From CAWVWD01 sp045106825 (GTDB taxonomy: Bacteria; Bacteroidota; Bacteroidia; Chitinophagales; Saprospiraceae), in assembly GCA_045106825.1 (NCBI GenBank), contig JBGCFH010000069.1, forward strand, positions 1 to 63,029: a stretch of DNA of 63,029 nt, in the 5' to 3' direction. Made by a program: the position numbers and the translations under genes. Positions 26,901 to 35,592 of this stretch are shown here, piece by piece. The notes under the pieces are model-generated. The model made no database searches. It was not told where the DNA came from and was given only the letters and a program-made list of their open reading frames with translations. Positions within the stretch are counted from its first letter, which is position 1, and each line of letters opens with the position of its first letter.

Positions 26901-27036
26901 CGTCATGCTGAATTTATTTCAGCATCTCCCGAATATTAAAGTACAAGTGTTTATAAAGTCCCAAATTTTAATTTTGAACTTTTACAATATTTTGTTTTAA
27001 AAACATAGGAGATGCTGAAATAAATTCAGCATGACG
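26901..27036. repeat. 29-bp perfect inverted repeat of the GTCATGCTGAA...TTCAGCATCT type
   Basis: CGTCATGCTGAATTTATTTC plus AGCATCTCC (26901-26929) and its exact complement (27008-27036) are separated by 78 bp in the gap between the receptor and the HYC_CC_PP gene. Each arm is itself nearly palindromic. Sequences of this kind are common between genes in Bacteroidota. Confidence 0.8.
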
Positions 27037-27071
27037 ATTTTTTTTAACTTTTTAGATTGGAATTTTGTATT

Positions 27072-27512
27072 CTAACAAAGGAAAGTCTCAAACAAAACCT
27101 CAATGTCATCTTCGACAATTAAAGGCGGTTTGTAGTTGAAATATTTTGGAGAAAAATATGGTAAGATTTCTTGGAATTGTAAATTTTCTATTGGAATAGT
27201 TGCTACAAAAATTGGTAAAACTTGCTGAAAATCAACAAATAATGTTTGTGCTTCTTCATCGACTTGAACGAAAACAACTTTATCATCGCAACAACTTTTG
27301 GTCTTATTAAGTCCGCAAGTTGCTAATTTTTTTTCGGCTGCTCGTTTTTCGCAACACGTCATTTCAATTACTTCATGTTCACATTTTTCAACCTTATATA
27401 AAATAGCTGATTTTACCAATTCACCAGAACAAAAGTGCTGACTAATTGTCAAACCATTGGTAGAAACCAAAATCAATAAGGATAATATGTAAGCAAGTAG
27501 TTTGATAAGTAT
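27072..27512 (-). CDS. HYC_CC_PP-family metal-associated protein
   Basis: The family marks are in order: SQHFCSGEL (the H-Y/F-C motif), EMTCCEK and KSCCDDK (CC pairs), and FNYKPPLIV (PP) near the C-terminus. These small exported proteins accompany TonB receptors for copper. The frame has a TTG at 27474-27476, but this would cut the signal sequence; reading on upstream gives a normal signal peptide (LIKLLAYILSLLILVSTNG) that begins at an ATA codon (27510-27512) with stops just before it. An ATA start, or loss of an ATG, is therefore likely; I give the longer frame. A -7 box TATATTTG (27539-27546) lies 27 bp upstream of the ATA, supporting that end. The protein is 146 residues. Confidence 0.75.
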   Translation of the reverse strand: MLIKLLAYILSLLILVSTNGLTISQHFCSGELVKSAILYKVEKCEHEVIEMTCCEKRAAEKKLATCGLNKTKSCCDDKVVFVQVDEEAQTLFVDFQQVLPIFVATIPIENLQFQEILPYFSPKYFNYKPPLIVEDDIEVLFETFLC

Positions 27513-27538
27513 TAATTATTAAGTGTGAATTATTAGTA

Positions 27539-27546
27539 CAAATATA
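27539..27546 (-). promoter_or_regulatory. Candidate -7 element (TATATTTG) of the HYC_CC_PP gene
   Basis: Minus-strand TATATTTG matches the consensus -7 box; no TTTG is found 19 bp upstream. Confidence 0.4.
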
Positions 27547-27563
27547 CAGATTTTGTTGAACCC

Positions 27564-27664
27564 ATCCTCAATCCTTCCCTTAAAAATGGAAGGAAGCCTG
27601 ACGACAGTACTCGGAAATTTAAGTTTTTGAGTATAATTCCCTTCCATTTTTAAGGGAAGGGTTA
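27564..27664. repeat. Inverted repeat CCCTTCCATTTTTAAGGGAAGG type
   Basis: CCTTCCCTTAAAAATGGAAGG on the left and CCCTTCCATTTTTAAGGGAAG on the right form an inverted pair around a ~40-bp centre; each arm is also self-complementary. It fills the gap between the HYC_CC_PP and MoxR-like genes. Confidence 0.65.
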
Positions 27665-27671
27665 GGTTCAG

Positions 27672-28742
27672 TCAAATACGACTCAAAACCAATCTTCCAA
27701 TTTCCGCATCTTTCAAAATATTTTTCAAATCTGTATTTTCAGATTTTACTAAATCCTGTGCAAAAGTCAATCGCAAATCATCTGGCAAAAAATCTAATTT
27801 TATAAATGACTTTAAATTTTCTAATTGTAAATCATTGATTTTGAAATTTTTATTATCAACAGTCTGAATCAATCGTGTACAAATCGTTGCCAAAATATCA
27901 ATTCGTAACGAATCACCAACCACCAAATCATACAACCGATTTTCAACTTCGTCCTCAAAATCTTGACTATCCAGAATCTCATTTGGCGAAAGCAATAATT
28001 GCATATCATTCTGAACAAAAGCGATAAAACTCGCCACTGTTTTTGCATCTAAAGTCGCATCGCCTAAGAGTTGAATCAAATCTAAATTCGATTGCCAATT
28101 ATCAATCGTTTGAATGTTTTGAAAAAACTGAACCAATGTTCGAGGTGTAGTTCGTTCGCCAGTAATGACATTCGGATGCGTCAAAACAAAATTGATGCAA
28201 CGATTATCAATACCATTTTCATTTGCCCATTTTGCCCAAGTTTTAACATCGAAAGTCATCGTAATATGCAGCATTCGAGTCAACATTGCATCGTCCATTG
28301 GCGTAACAGAATAATCGCCACCATCAGGATTTGCCGTCAAAATAATCTGCCAACTTTCAGGCAATTTCCAACTCACCAATTCATAATTTTGCAACAACTG
28401 CATAATTCCACGCAAGATTCTATCATCCGCACGATTCACATCATCAATCAGTAAAATACCTTTTCTATTCGTTGTTGGAATCCAGTTTGGAGCAGCAAAA
28501 ACCGTTTTTCCATCCACGATTTTCGGCATTCCAACTAAATCGCCCATTTCCTCAAATTGAGCAGGTGCAATATATACAAAGTCAAAATCATTTGCTTTCG
28601 CAAAATCTTGAACCAGTTCCGTTTTTCCGATTCCGTGTTTTCCCCAGATACAAATTGGTATTCGACTACTTTTTAAAACATGATTTAAAAATGTTTCGAT
28701 TTCGGTTGCGTTTGCTTGAGTTCCGTATTGAATGTAGTTCAT
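27672..28742 (-). CDS. MoxR-like AAA+ ATPase (dynein-related AAA_5 type)
   Basis: A 356-residue cytoplasmic ATPase. Walker A is GKHGIGKTE (about 34-42), Walker B GILLIDDVNRA (about 93-103), sensor 1 IILTANPDGGDYSV (about 134-147), and the arginine region DDAMLTRMLHI follows. The small domain contains TPRTLVQFFQNI. ATPases of this group act as chaperone-like remodelers and usually pair with a von Willebrand A-domain protein encoded next door. No such partner is adjacent here: the neighbours are the HYC_CC_PP gene and a MITE-like element. The protein may work with a distant partner. Confidence 0.85.
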   Translation of the reverse strand: MNYIQYGTQANATEIETFLNHVLKSSRIPICIWGKHGIGKTELVQDFAKANDFDFVYIAPAQFEEMGDLVGMPKIVDGKTVFAAPNWIPTTNRKGILLIDDVNRADDRILRGIMQLLQNYELVSWKLPESWQIILTANPDGGDYSVTPMDDAMLTRMLHITMTFDVKTWAKWANENGIDNRCINFVLTHPNVITGERTTPRTLVQFFQNIQTIDNWQSNLDLIQLLGDATLDAKTVASFIAFVQNDMQLLLSPNEILDSQDFEDEVENRLYDLVVGDSLRIDILATICTRLIQTVDNKNFKINDLQLENLKSFIKLDFLPDDLRLTFAQDLVKSENTDLKNILKDAEIGRLVLSRI

Positions 28743-28824
28743 TGTTGATTTTATCCTAATATTTATTTGATAAAATTTAAGTACCTATTCACATTATTAT
28801 ATTTTAATTATTTGCTACAGTAGA

Positions 28825-28871
28825 CTTTATTCTAAATAATTTAGCTTCATACGAAATTATTTAGAATAAAG
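28825..28871. repeat. Hairpin TAGACTTTATTCTAAATAATTT split by a MITE
   Basis: CTTTATTCTAAATAATTT (28825-28842) and its exact complement (28854-28871) flank an 11-nt loop. If the inserted element 28872-29104 and one copy of its 8-bp duplication are removed, the hairpin grows to a perfect 22-bp stem (TAGACTTTATTC... on both sides). The same sequence starts near 62891. Confidence 0.75.
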
Positions 28872-29104
28872 GTAACTACTCAGTATCTATGAAATTCTGC
28901 GTTTAATCGGATTTTAATCCGATTCTTTAGATATTACTCCGTTCAAGAAGTTGGCAAAAAAGATAAAACTCCGATTTTAAGGATAATTTTTCTCCTGTTC
29001 GAGTGTTTCTCATCAAAGAACCATCTAAAGAATCAGGTTTTAACCTGCTGCGTCCCGAAACCTCGGGGATTAAACGCACGATGTTATAAATGCTGAGTAG
29101 TTAC
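28872..29104. mobile_element. MITE-like element with 8-bp target duplication (GTAACTACTCAG ends)
   Basis: A 233-bp element with GTAACTACTCAG at both ends in inverted orientation, followed inwards by TGCGTTTAATC and complement, then GATTCTTTAGAT / ATCTAAAGAATC. It is flanked by GAATAAAG at 28864-28871 and 29105-29112. It also carries the GTCCCGAAACCTCGGGG module (29052-29079). It occupies the 440-bp gap between the ATPase gene and pyrC; a small hairpin ATTGGGC-GTT-GCCCAAT (29135-29151) lies after pyrC. Confidence 0.8.
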
Positions 29105-29182
29105 GAATAAAGTCTAATAAACATACACGATTTCATTGGGCGTTGCCCAATACTATTGATTTTGTCCCTTTGGTTTTTTTAT

Positions 29183-30517
29183 TTATCGGTCGAATGTTAG
29201 ACGCATTCCTTTTTGACTTTCGTCAAATTCGCCATTTGCGTAAGCAATGTGTCCGCTAACGATTGTTGTATCGACTGCACCTTTGAACGTATGACCTTCA
29301 AACGGTGACCAATTACATTTGTAATAAATATTATCTTTCGTTACTTCCCATTCTTTGTTAATGTCCACCAAAACCAAATCTGCAAAATAACCTTCACGAA
29401 TATAACCACGTTTTTCTACCTCAAAACAAATCGCTGGAGCATGACACATTTTTTCAATAATTTTCTCCAAACTGATTTTTCCTTGATGATAAAATTCCAA
29501 CATGACATTCAATGAATGTTGTACCAAAGGAACACCAGAAGGAGCAGAAAAATAGTTACCAGATTTCTCTTCGACGGTGTGCGGAGCGTGATCCGTTGCG
29601 ATAATATCCAAACGATTATCCAACAATGCTGGCATCAACGCTTCTTGATGTTCTTTACCTTTTATAGCTGGATTACATTTGATTTGTGTGCCTTTTTCAG
29701 CATAATCATCCGCATTAAAATACATATGATGTACACAAACTTCTGCCGTAATTCGTTTCTCTTCCAATGGAATATCATTACGGAATAAATCTAATTCTTC
29801 TTTAGTCGAAATATGCAAAATATGCAAACGAGTATTATACTTTTTCGCCAACTCAATCGCCAAAGTTGACGACTTATAACAAGCCTCAACATTACGAATA
29901 ATCGGATGCATTTCGATAGGAACATGCTCACCATATTTCTCCTTAAATGCTGCCATATTGCTGCGTACAGTTGCTTCATCTTCGCAATGTGTCGCAATCA
30001 ACATCTTGATTTGAGAGAATAATTTCTCCAATACTTCACGATCATCAACCAACATATTTCCAGTACTCGAACCCATAAAAATCTTCAAACCACAAACCGT
30101 TTTCGGATCCGTTTTCAAAGCTTCTTCCAAGTTGTCGTTTGAAGCTCCCATAAAAAAGGAGTAATTCGCCAATGATTTCGCAGCACCAACATCGTACTTT
30201 TTTTGTAGTAATTCCTGTGTTAAAGTCGCAGGTTTTACATTTGGCATTTCCATAAAAGAAGTCGTTCCACCAGCAACTGCTGCACGAGCTTCTGTATAAA
30301 TTTCCGCTTTGTGTGTCAATCCTGGTTCACGAAAATGTACTTGGTCATCAATGATACCTGGCATCAAGTATTTTCCAGTTCCATCAATCGTAATATCTGC
30401 TTCGTTGGTTAGACTTTCGCTAATAGCAGCGATTTTGCGGTCAGCAATGAATACGTCTTTTTGTTCAATTGTGCCTTCGTTAATTACGTTGGCATTTTTT
30501 ATAAGAATAGATTTCAT
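29183..30517 (-). CDS. pyrC: Dihydroorotase
   Basis: A 444-residue class I dihydroorotase, which interconverts carbamoyl-aspartate and dihydroorotate in pyrimidine synthesis. Amidohydrolase metal ligands are visible: DDQVHFREPG near 57-66, CGLKIFMGSSTG near 142-153 (the Lys that is carboxylated), IATHCED near 174, LHILHIST near 232, and the catalytic DHAPH in IIATDHAPHTVEEK near 305. Length and the late NWSPFEGHTFKG motif fit this class. The 5' leader is about 55 nt from a -7 box at 30579-30586. The gene is single here; the other pyr genes are not in the window. Confidence 0.93.
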   Translation of the reverse strand: MKSILIKNANVINEGTIEQKDVFIADRKIAAISESLTNEADITIDGTGKYLMPGIIDDQVHFREPGLTHKAEIYTEARAAVAGGTTSFMEMPNVKPATLTQELLQKKYDVGAAKSLANYSFFMGASNDNLEEALKTDPKTVCGLKIFMGSSTGNMLVDDREVLEKLFSQIKMLIATHCEDEATVRSNMAAFKEKYGEHVPIEMHPIIRNVEACYKSSTLAIELAKKYNTRLHILHISTKEELDLFRNDIPLEEKRITAEVCVHHMYFNADDYAEKGTQIKCNPAIKGKEHQEALMPALLDNRLDIIATDHAPHTVEEKSGNYFSAPSGVPLVQHSLNVMLEFYHQGKISLEKIIEKMCHAPAICFEVEKRGYIREGYFADLVLVDINKEWEVTKDNIYYKCNWSPFEGHTFKGAVDTTIVSGHIAYANGEFDESQKGMRLTFDR

Positions 30518-30578
30518 TCGATTTACATTTCGAGTTACGAGTTTAAACCTTCGTAACTTTATTTTAAAAGATTTATCG

Positions 30579-30586
30579 CAAATATA
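30579..30586 (-). promoter_or_regulatory. Candidate -7 element (TATATTTG) of pyrC
   Basis: Minus-strand TATATTTG, 62 bp upstream of the pyrC start. No clear -33 box at 19 bp. Confidence 0.4.
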
Positions 30587-30692
30587 AAGACCAAACTTTC
30601 AATTGACGAATGAATGCCGAAAATGTCTAAATCTATTATTGGCAAAAGCCAAACTTATATTTTCTTAAAATATCTTACCTTTATCTATTATC

Positions 30693-30858
30693 AAAGGGCT
30701 TTCTCATAGAAATAATTTGAACCACAAAAGGCATAATAAGTATTCACAAAAGAATTAATAAATATAACTTTTGTGAATATCTTTTGTGCCTATTGATTCT
30801 TTTGTGGTTCAAAAAATATAAATTTCATACATTAAACGTTTTTATGAGAAAGCCCTTT
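30693..30858. mobile_element. MITE-like element with 8-bp target duplication (AAAGGGCTTTCTCAT ends)
   Basis: A 166-bp nested palindrome: perfect 15-bp ends AAAGGGCTTTCTCAT and complement, then TTTGAACCACAAAAG and CTTTTGTGGTTCAAA, then TATTCACAAAAG and CTTTTGTGAATA. It is flanked by CTATTATC at 30685-30692 and 30859-30866. It ends 25 bp before the ATG of the serine hydrolase gene, so it sits in that gene's leader or promoter. The ends match those of the element at 7945. Confidence 0.85.
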
Positions 30859-30883
30859 CTATTATCAACTAAAATTACAAACT

Positions 30884-33025
30884 ATGCGAATTTTATTTAT
30901 TTTGCTTATCGCAATAATAGACTGGAACATGGCGACCAGTCAATCATTAGAACAACAATTTCAAAAAATTATAGATGAAGTGTACGCTGAACATCCAGAT
31001 GCTATTGGCATTATCACTTCCGTAAAAAGTACAGATTTTGAATGGAACGGAGCAGTTGGCTACTCGGACAAAAACAAAACGCCAATTGATGCACAACAAC
31101 CAGCATTGATTGCAAGTAGCATCAAAACCTACGTTGCAGCAACAACTTTAATGCTTGTCGAAGCCAAAAAACTTACCTTAAATCAACCGATAAAAGAATT
31201 ATTACCAAAGAAAACAACACGACTTTTTGAAAAAGATGGCTACGATTTTGAAGCCATTCAGTTGAAACATTTGCTTTCGCATACAAGTGGAATTGAAGAT
31301 TACTTTAATGATGATTATCAAGCATTTATCACCAAAAATCCGAAGTATCGTTGGACACGAAAAGAACAACTTAAACGAGCAGTAGAAGTCGGTCAAAAAT
31401 TAAACGAACCAGGCGAACAGTTCGCTTATGCAGATGTGAATTTTGTTCTCGCTTGTGAGATAATCGAGAAAGTTACTGGCAAACCATTTTATACTGCGAT
31501 TCGAGAATTATTGGATTATAAAGGTTTAGAATTGAATCATACTTGGTTTCCAACCTTGGAAGAAAAACCAGCAAATACGTTACCTTTGATTCATCAATAT
31601 GTTACGTCTGACAATTGGGATTCTTATGATTTTGATCCATCTTGGGATTTGTATGGCGGCGGTGGAATCGCAGCAACTGGAAGCGATATGGCGAATTTTT
31701 TGTATGCTTATTTTAATCAACAGATTATAAAAGATAAAGTGGTACAAAAGCAGATTTATACCATTGTTCCAACTAAACAGAGAGAAATTTATCCATATTT
31801 TATTGGTTTGTATCAAGATATTTATCACAATATGTTTGGCTTTGGTCACGGTGGATTTTGGGGAACACAAATGTTGTATTTTCCAGAAATTAATACGTCG
31901 ATTTCAGTCATTGTTTCGGATAGAGATAAACGAGACATTAATCGGGAAATCATTGGAAAAATCACAAAAATAATTCAAGAACATCAACAAAAAAGTAGTG
32001 ATTTTTACGATAATCAAAACCAAATTATTGACGATTATTTAGATAAGATTAACGACTTTTCAGGTACAATTTTAGTAGCACAACAAGGCAAATTTACGAC
32101 AACAAAAGTCAGTGGATATGCCAATAAAGAATTTCAAGTTCCTAATGAAGTTAGTACAAAATTCAATATTGCTTCGATTACGAAAACCTTCACAGCCGTT
32201 GCGACACTTCAATTGTACGACAAAGAATTAATTGATTTACAAAAGACAGTTGGTGAATATTTACCAAATTATCCAAACAAAACGGTTCGAGATTCGGTAA
32301 CGATTCATCAACTTTTGACACACACTTCTGGTTTACCGCCGTTTTATGGAAAAGGTTATTTGAAAGCGAATAAAATAGAATTGAAAAATGTCAGCGATTT
32401 TGTTCCGCTTTTCGCTAATGAAGAATTGATGTTTCCGTCAGGTTCAAAGTATAATTATAACGGTTCGGGATTCGTAATTTTAGGATTGATTATAGAAAAA
32501 ATTAGTAATCAAAATTACTATGATTACTTAGAGAAAAACGTTTTTGAAATCGCCAATATGCCAAATACGTTAGCGATTCCAACCGATTCAATCGTAATGA
32601 ATAAAGCGAATGGTTACACCTCATTTTGGGGCGACAACGATTATTATTCACGCAACGATTCTTATATTTCAATGGCTTCGCCAGCAGGTTTTCATTATTC
32701 TACAGTTGAAGATTTATATAATTTTTCTCTCGCTTTACGCAATGGTAAATTACTAAAACCAGAAACGTATCAATTGATGATTGCACCAAAAGTCAAAGGT
32801 TTTAATACACATATTGGTTACGGAATTGATGTGGACAAACGTTATGATGAAGTGATTATTGGTCATGCTGGCGGTTGGTTTGGCGTTCGTTGCGAATGGA
32901 TGGATTTTTTAGGTTCAGATTATACAATTATCGTCTTATCGAATGAAGATGATAATGGTGAATCAAAGGCTTCAAAAGTAATTGAGGATTTGAAAAATTT
33001 GGTTGGTAGAGAACGAATTTGGTAA
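30884..33025 (+). CDS. Secreted serine hydrolase with two tandem beta-lactamase (class C/PBP-like) domains
   Basis: A 713-residue exported protein with signal peptide (ILFILLIAIIDWNMATS). It holds two copies of the serine beta-lactamase-like domain. Domain 1 (about 20-365) has the SxxK site SSIKTYVAA near 75, HLLSHTSGI near 128, YADVN near 185 and FGHGGFWG near 322. Domain 2 (about 385-710) has SITKTFTAVATL near 430, QLLTHTSGLPPFYG near 485, YNYNGSGF near 525, and IGHAGGWFG near 663. Domains of this family are D-aminopeptidase, esterase or peptidoglycan-type hydrolases; domain 1 has Asp where Asn of the YxN motif is usual. The tandem arrangement is less common than a single domain. Substrate unknown. 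Confidence 0.88.
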   Translation: MRILFILLIAIIDWNMATSQSLEQQFQKIIDEVYAEHPDAIGIITSVKSTDFEWNGAVGYSDKNKTPIDAQQPALIASSIKTYVAATTLMLVEAKKLTLNQPIKELLPKKTTRLFEKDGYDFEAIQLKHLLSHTSGIEDYFNDDYQAFITKNPKYRWTRKEQLKRAVEVGQKLNEPGEQFAYADVNFVLACEIIEKVTGKPFYTAIRELLDYKGLELNHTWFPTLEEKPANTLPLIHQYVTSDNWDSYDFDPSWDLYGGGGIAATGSDMANFLYAYFNQQIIKDKVVQKQIYTIVPTKQREIYPYFIGLYQDIYHNMFGFGHGGFWGTQMLYFPEINTSISVIVSDRDKRDINREIIGKITKIIQEHQQKSSDFYDNQNQIIDDYLDKINDFSGTILVAQQGKFTTTKVSGYANKEFQVPNEVSTKFNIASITKTFTAVATLQLYDKELIDLQKTVGEYLPNYPNKTVRDSVTIHQLLTHTSGLPPFYGKGYLKANKIELKNVSDFVPLFANEELMFPSGSKYNYNGSGFVILGLIIEKISNQNYYDYLEKNVFEIANMPNTLAIPTDSIVMNKANGYTSFWGDNDYYSRNDSYISMASPAGFHYSTVEDLYNFSLALRNGKLLKPETYQLMIAPKVKGFNTHIGYGIDVDKRYDEVIIGHAGGWFGVRCEWMDFLGSDYTIIVLSNEDDNGESKASKVIEDLKNLVGRERIW

Positions 33026-33046
33026 TAAAAAGATTACTGAAAAAAC

Positions 33047-33070
33047 GGCAGCTAAAGACAATCGTTCCCT
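33047..33070. repeat. Copy of the ACGGCAnCTAAAGACAnTCGTT block
   Basis: ACGGCAGCTAAAGACAATCG at 33047 matches the arm at 42926-42949 of another inverted-repeat element, here without an inverted partner. Confidence 0.5.
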
Positions 33071-33075
33071 AAAAA

Positions 33076-33119
33076 ATAACTGCCTTGTAAGATTTTAACT
33101 TACAAAAGCAGTTATTTAA
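33076..33119 (+). terminator. Terminator after the serine hydrolase gene
   Basis: AAATAACTGCCTTGTAAG (33076-33093) pairs with CTTACAAAAGCAGTTATTT (33101-33119) with one bulge, between two converging genes. Confidence 0.7.
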
Positions 33120-33182
33120 AATCGATATATTAATATCAATCCTATAAACTTATAACTTAATTTTTATAATAGAATTTACTTA

Positions 33183-35063
33183 TTAATGTAAAAGAACCTT
33201 TTGCAAGTATCGTTCTTTCTCCGTTCTAAATTCTACGAATATCATACCTCGTGGTAAATCACTCACATTGATAGAAGAACGTCCAGACAAAAACATATTA
33301 TTTTCTTCTCGTAACATTCGCCCTGTTATATCATAAATGCGTAATGTTCCTTTATCATTTATATCAGCAGCATCGAATGAAATCATATCACCAGCAGGAT
33401 TAGGAAATACAAAAAGCGATTTTGTAATAGAAATCTTATTTGTATTGGTATAATATGCTAATGAATCAACTACAACAAATTGTCCCATCATACTATTGTC
33501 CTCATGTGTCAAAATATGGCAGTGATACATAAATCCTTCCATAGGCGATATCGCAGGACTTGGGAAACTATCAAAACGAGCCTCGAAAGTCATTGTTGCA
33601 CCTGCTCTGACTAATTGAACATCTTTCCAACCAACCAATTCATCCGGTAAATTAGAAAAAGTATAAGTCGTAGTGCTATCATCACTAAAACCTAATTTCC
33701 CAGTATATTCTACAACCTGAAATTGTACTTTATGAATATGGAAAGGATGTGCATGATTAGTCTCATTTTTAATAATCCATCTTTCTTTGGTGTTTACCAA
33801 GACCGTGTCATTAATCACCATCATATTCATGGTATCACCATTAATCGTCCATTGTTGACCACTTCCCCCCATTAATCTTTTAGTTCGAGTTCTGAAAACA
33901 TCCCCCGGAGCAAGTGCATAAGTAGGATCTAAACCTACAGGAATAGCAAAAACTGGTTGAGCAGGATTGATAGATTGATCAACCACAAATGCCATAATAG
34001 CACGATCAGCAGATGCAGGCATTCGTGATGTCGGAGCTGGCATTCCATTTAAGTACAAAGCATCTGTAGGTAGATAATTATTGATCAGATAAACCGTATC
34101 TCCATCAGCATACGTAGTAAAATCCACCACAAAGTCTCTTCTATCCCCTACTGATAGCAATGTAGAATCTATAAAACGAACTTGCTGAAGATATCCTCCA
34201 CCTGTAGCAACCTGATAAATAGTCTTAAAGCTTGTCGGGTTATCTCGCTCCGTAGATAAACTTATACCATACATTTTTCGAGGTGAACCATTTAGAAATC
34301 TCAAACGTACCATTTGTTTTGGTACGTGCATCACACCTCCTGCAACACCATTAACAACTGTAAAACGACCATTGCCAGGTTGTTCCGTTGCTTTAATATC
34401 CGTTGCTGTATTTCCATTAAATACAAAATCTTTCTCTTGAATAATGATTGGAAAGTCATTCTTACCATAATCATTAGGCAATTGATTTGCTAATGGATGA
34501 TTAGAATCTTCTACTATCATCATACCTGATAAACCACGAATAACTTGTATCGTTGTCGAATCCATTAAGTGTGTATGATACCAAGCCGTTTGAGGTTGAT
34601 CAATCATTCTAAAACTTGAATTCCACCATTGTCCGTTATTAATCACTTGATGAGGTCCACCATCAGCACTTGCTGGTAGATTCAATCCATGCCAATGTAC
34701 GGTCGTTCTTTAAGAGCCTGGTAAGCTATTTTTAATATCAAAATTCAACAGGTCACCTTTTTGAACGATTAATGTTGGTCCCAAGTAAGTCATTCCTGTA
34801 CTATCTGTTCCATTGTAACAATACGCTTGAAGCGGAACATTGATATTAGCAGAAGTAAGCGATTCACCAAATCTATTTGCAGCTCCTGTTATTCCTCCAT
34901 TAGGATCAAAGTTGTGCATTTTTGCACTAATATCTAAAGAGAAATTTGGGCCTTCCATTTTATATGGAATTGGAATAGGATTTACAAACTGTACAGGTTG
35001 TTGAGCTTGTGCGATACTGGTACTAAATATAAGTACCATCAAGCATGTAAATAATCGTAATAT
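33183..35063 (-). pseudogene. Multicopper oxidase with T9SS sorting domain, broken by one in-frame stop
   Basis: Two frames (34710-35042 and 33183-34685) are in the same phase and separated only by a TAA at 34710-34712. Read across it, the chain runs NSLPGS-stop-RTTVHWHGLNLP. All four copper motifs are intact after the stop: VHWHG, WYHTHLM, HPFHIHKV and YHCHILTHEDNSMM. The protein ends with a type A sorting domain (FVFPNPAGDMISFDAADIND ... GMIFVEF). It would have been a surface or secreted CotA/CueO-like oxidase of about 625 residues. The N-terminus also lacks a good start: the signal peptide (LRLFTCLMVLIFSTSIAQA) is best opened by an ATA at 35061-35063, with a TTG/ATG only inside it. Loss of function is the simplest reading. 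Confidence 0.8.
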
Positions 35064-35106
35064 TTTTTCTTGTTTTAAATTTTATAAGTTTATAGGGATT
35101 AATTCC

Positions 35107-35114
35107 CAAATATA
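35107..35114 (-). promoter_or_regulatory. Candidate -7 element (TATATTTG) of the oxidase gene
   Basis: Minus-strand TATATTTG, 44 bp upstream of the ATA codon that would open the signal peptide. No TTTG at 19 bp. Confidence 0.35.
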
Positions 35115-35313
35115 CATTTTAATATTGAAAAATTTTATAATGTATTAATAACAATTAAAATTAATAAGTTTCCATACTATGTTAATCTCATTAAAAGTAA
35201 AAGTATTACCCCTCAAATTGATTTTTTTAAAAAAATTGTAAAAAATCAATTTAGAGCGATTCTTCCTTTTTTTTTATAAATTGATAAATTTGGTATTCCG
35301 TTTCTAACTAAGT

Positions 35314-35354
35314 AAATTACAAGTCTTGCTTAAATTTAGCAAAACTTGTAATTT
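35314..35354. repeat. Hairpin AAATTACAAGT / ACTTGTAATTT
   Basis: A perfect 11-bp stem (35314-35324 and 35344-35354) with a 19-nt spacer in the gap between the oxidase and aminotransferase genes. Not T-tailed; purpose unclear. Confidence 0.5.
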
Positions 35355-35366
35355 AAAAATTAGTTG

Positions 35367-35520
35367 TTACTGGTTGCGAGTTGCGGGTTTGACGAACTAA
35401 CGACAGATTTTGAAAAGTATAAAATTGGAATTTTATTTAACCAATTTTTAAAGAGTATCAATCTTGCGTCAATTCGTCAAACTCATAACACGTAACTCGA
35501 AACACGCAACTATGATACTG
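35367..35520. repeat. Imperfect inverted repeat (GTTGCGnGTTnCG...AACTCGnAACACGCAAC)
   Basis: TTGCGAGTTGCGGGTTTGAC near 35374 and GTCAAACTCATAACACGTAA followed by CTCGAAACACGCAAC (35476-35510) face each other. It ends about 80 bp before the aminotransferase start. Confidence 0.6.
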
Positions 35521-35592
35521 GCTTTGCCAGATTAGGGCAAAAAAGATATAGATTTGTCAAACAGAATAATCAAGAAACTCAAAACACTAAAA

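Noticed and set aside
34710..34712. TAA as a recoded sense codon
   Set aside because: Other genes in the window end normally at TAA, and no recoding signal is seen.
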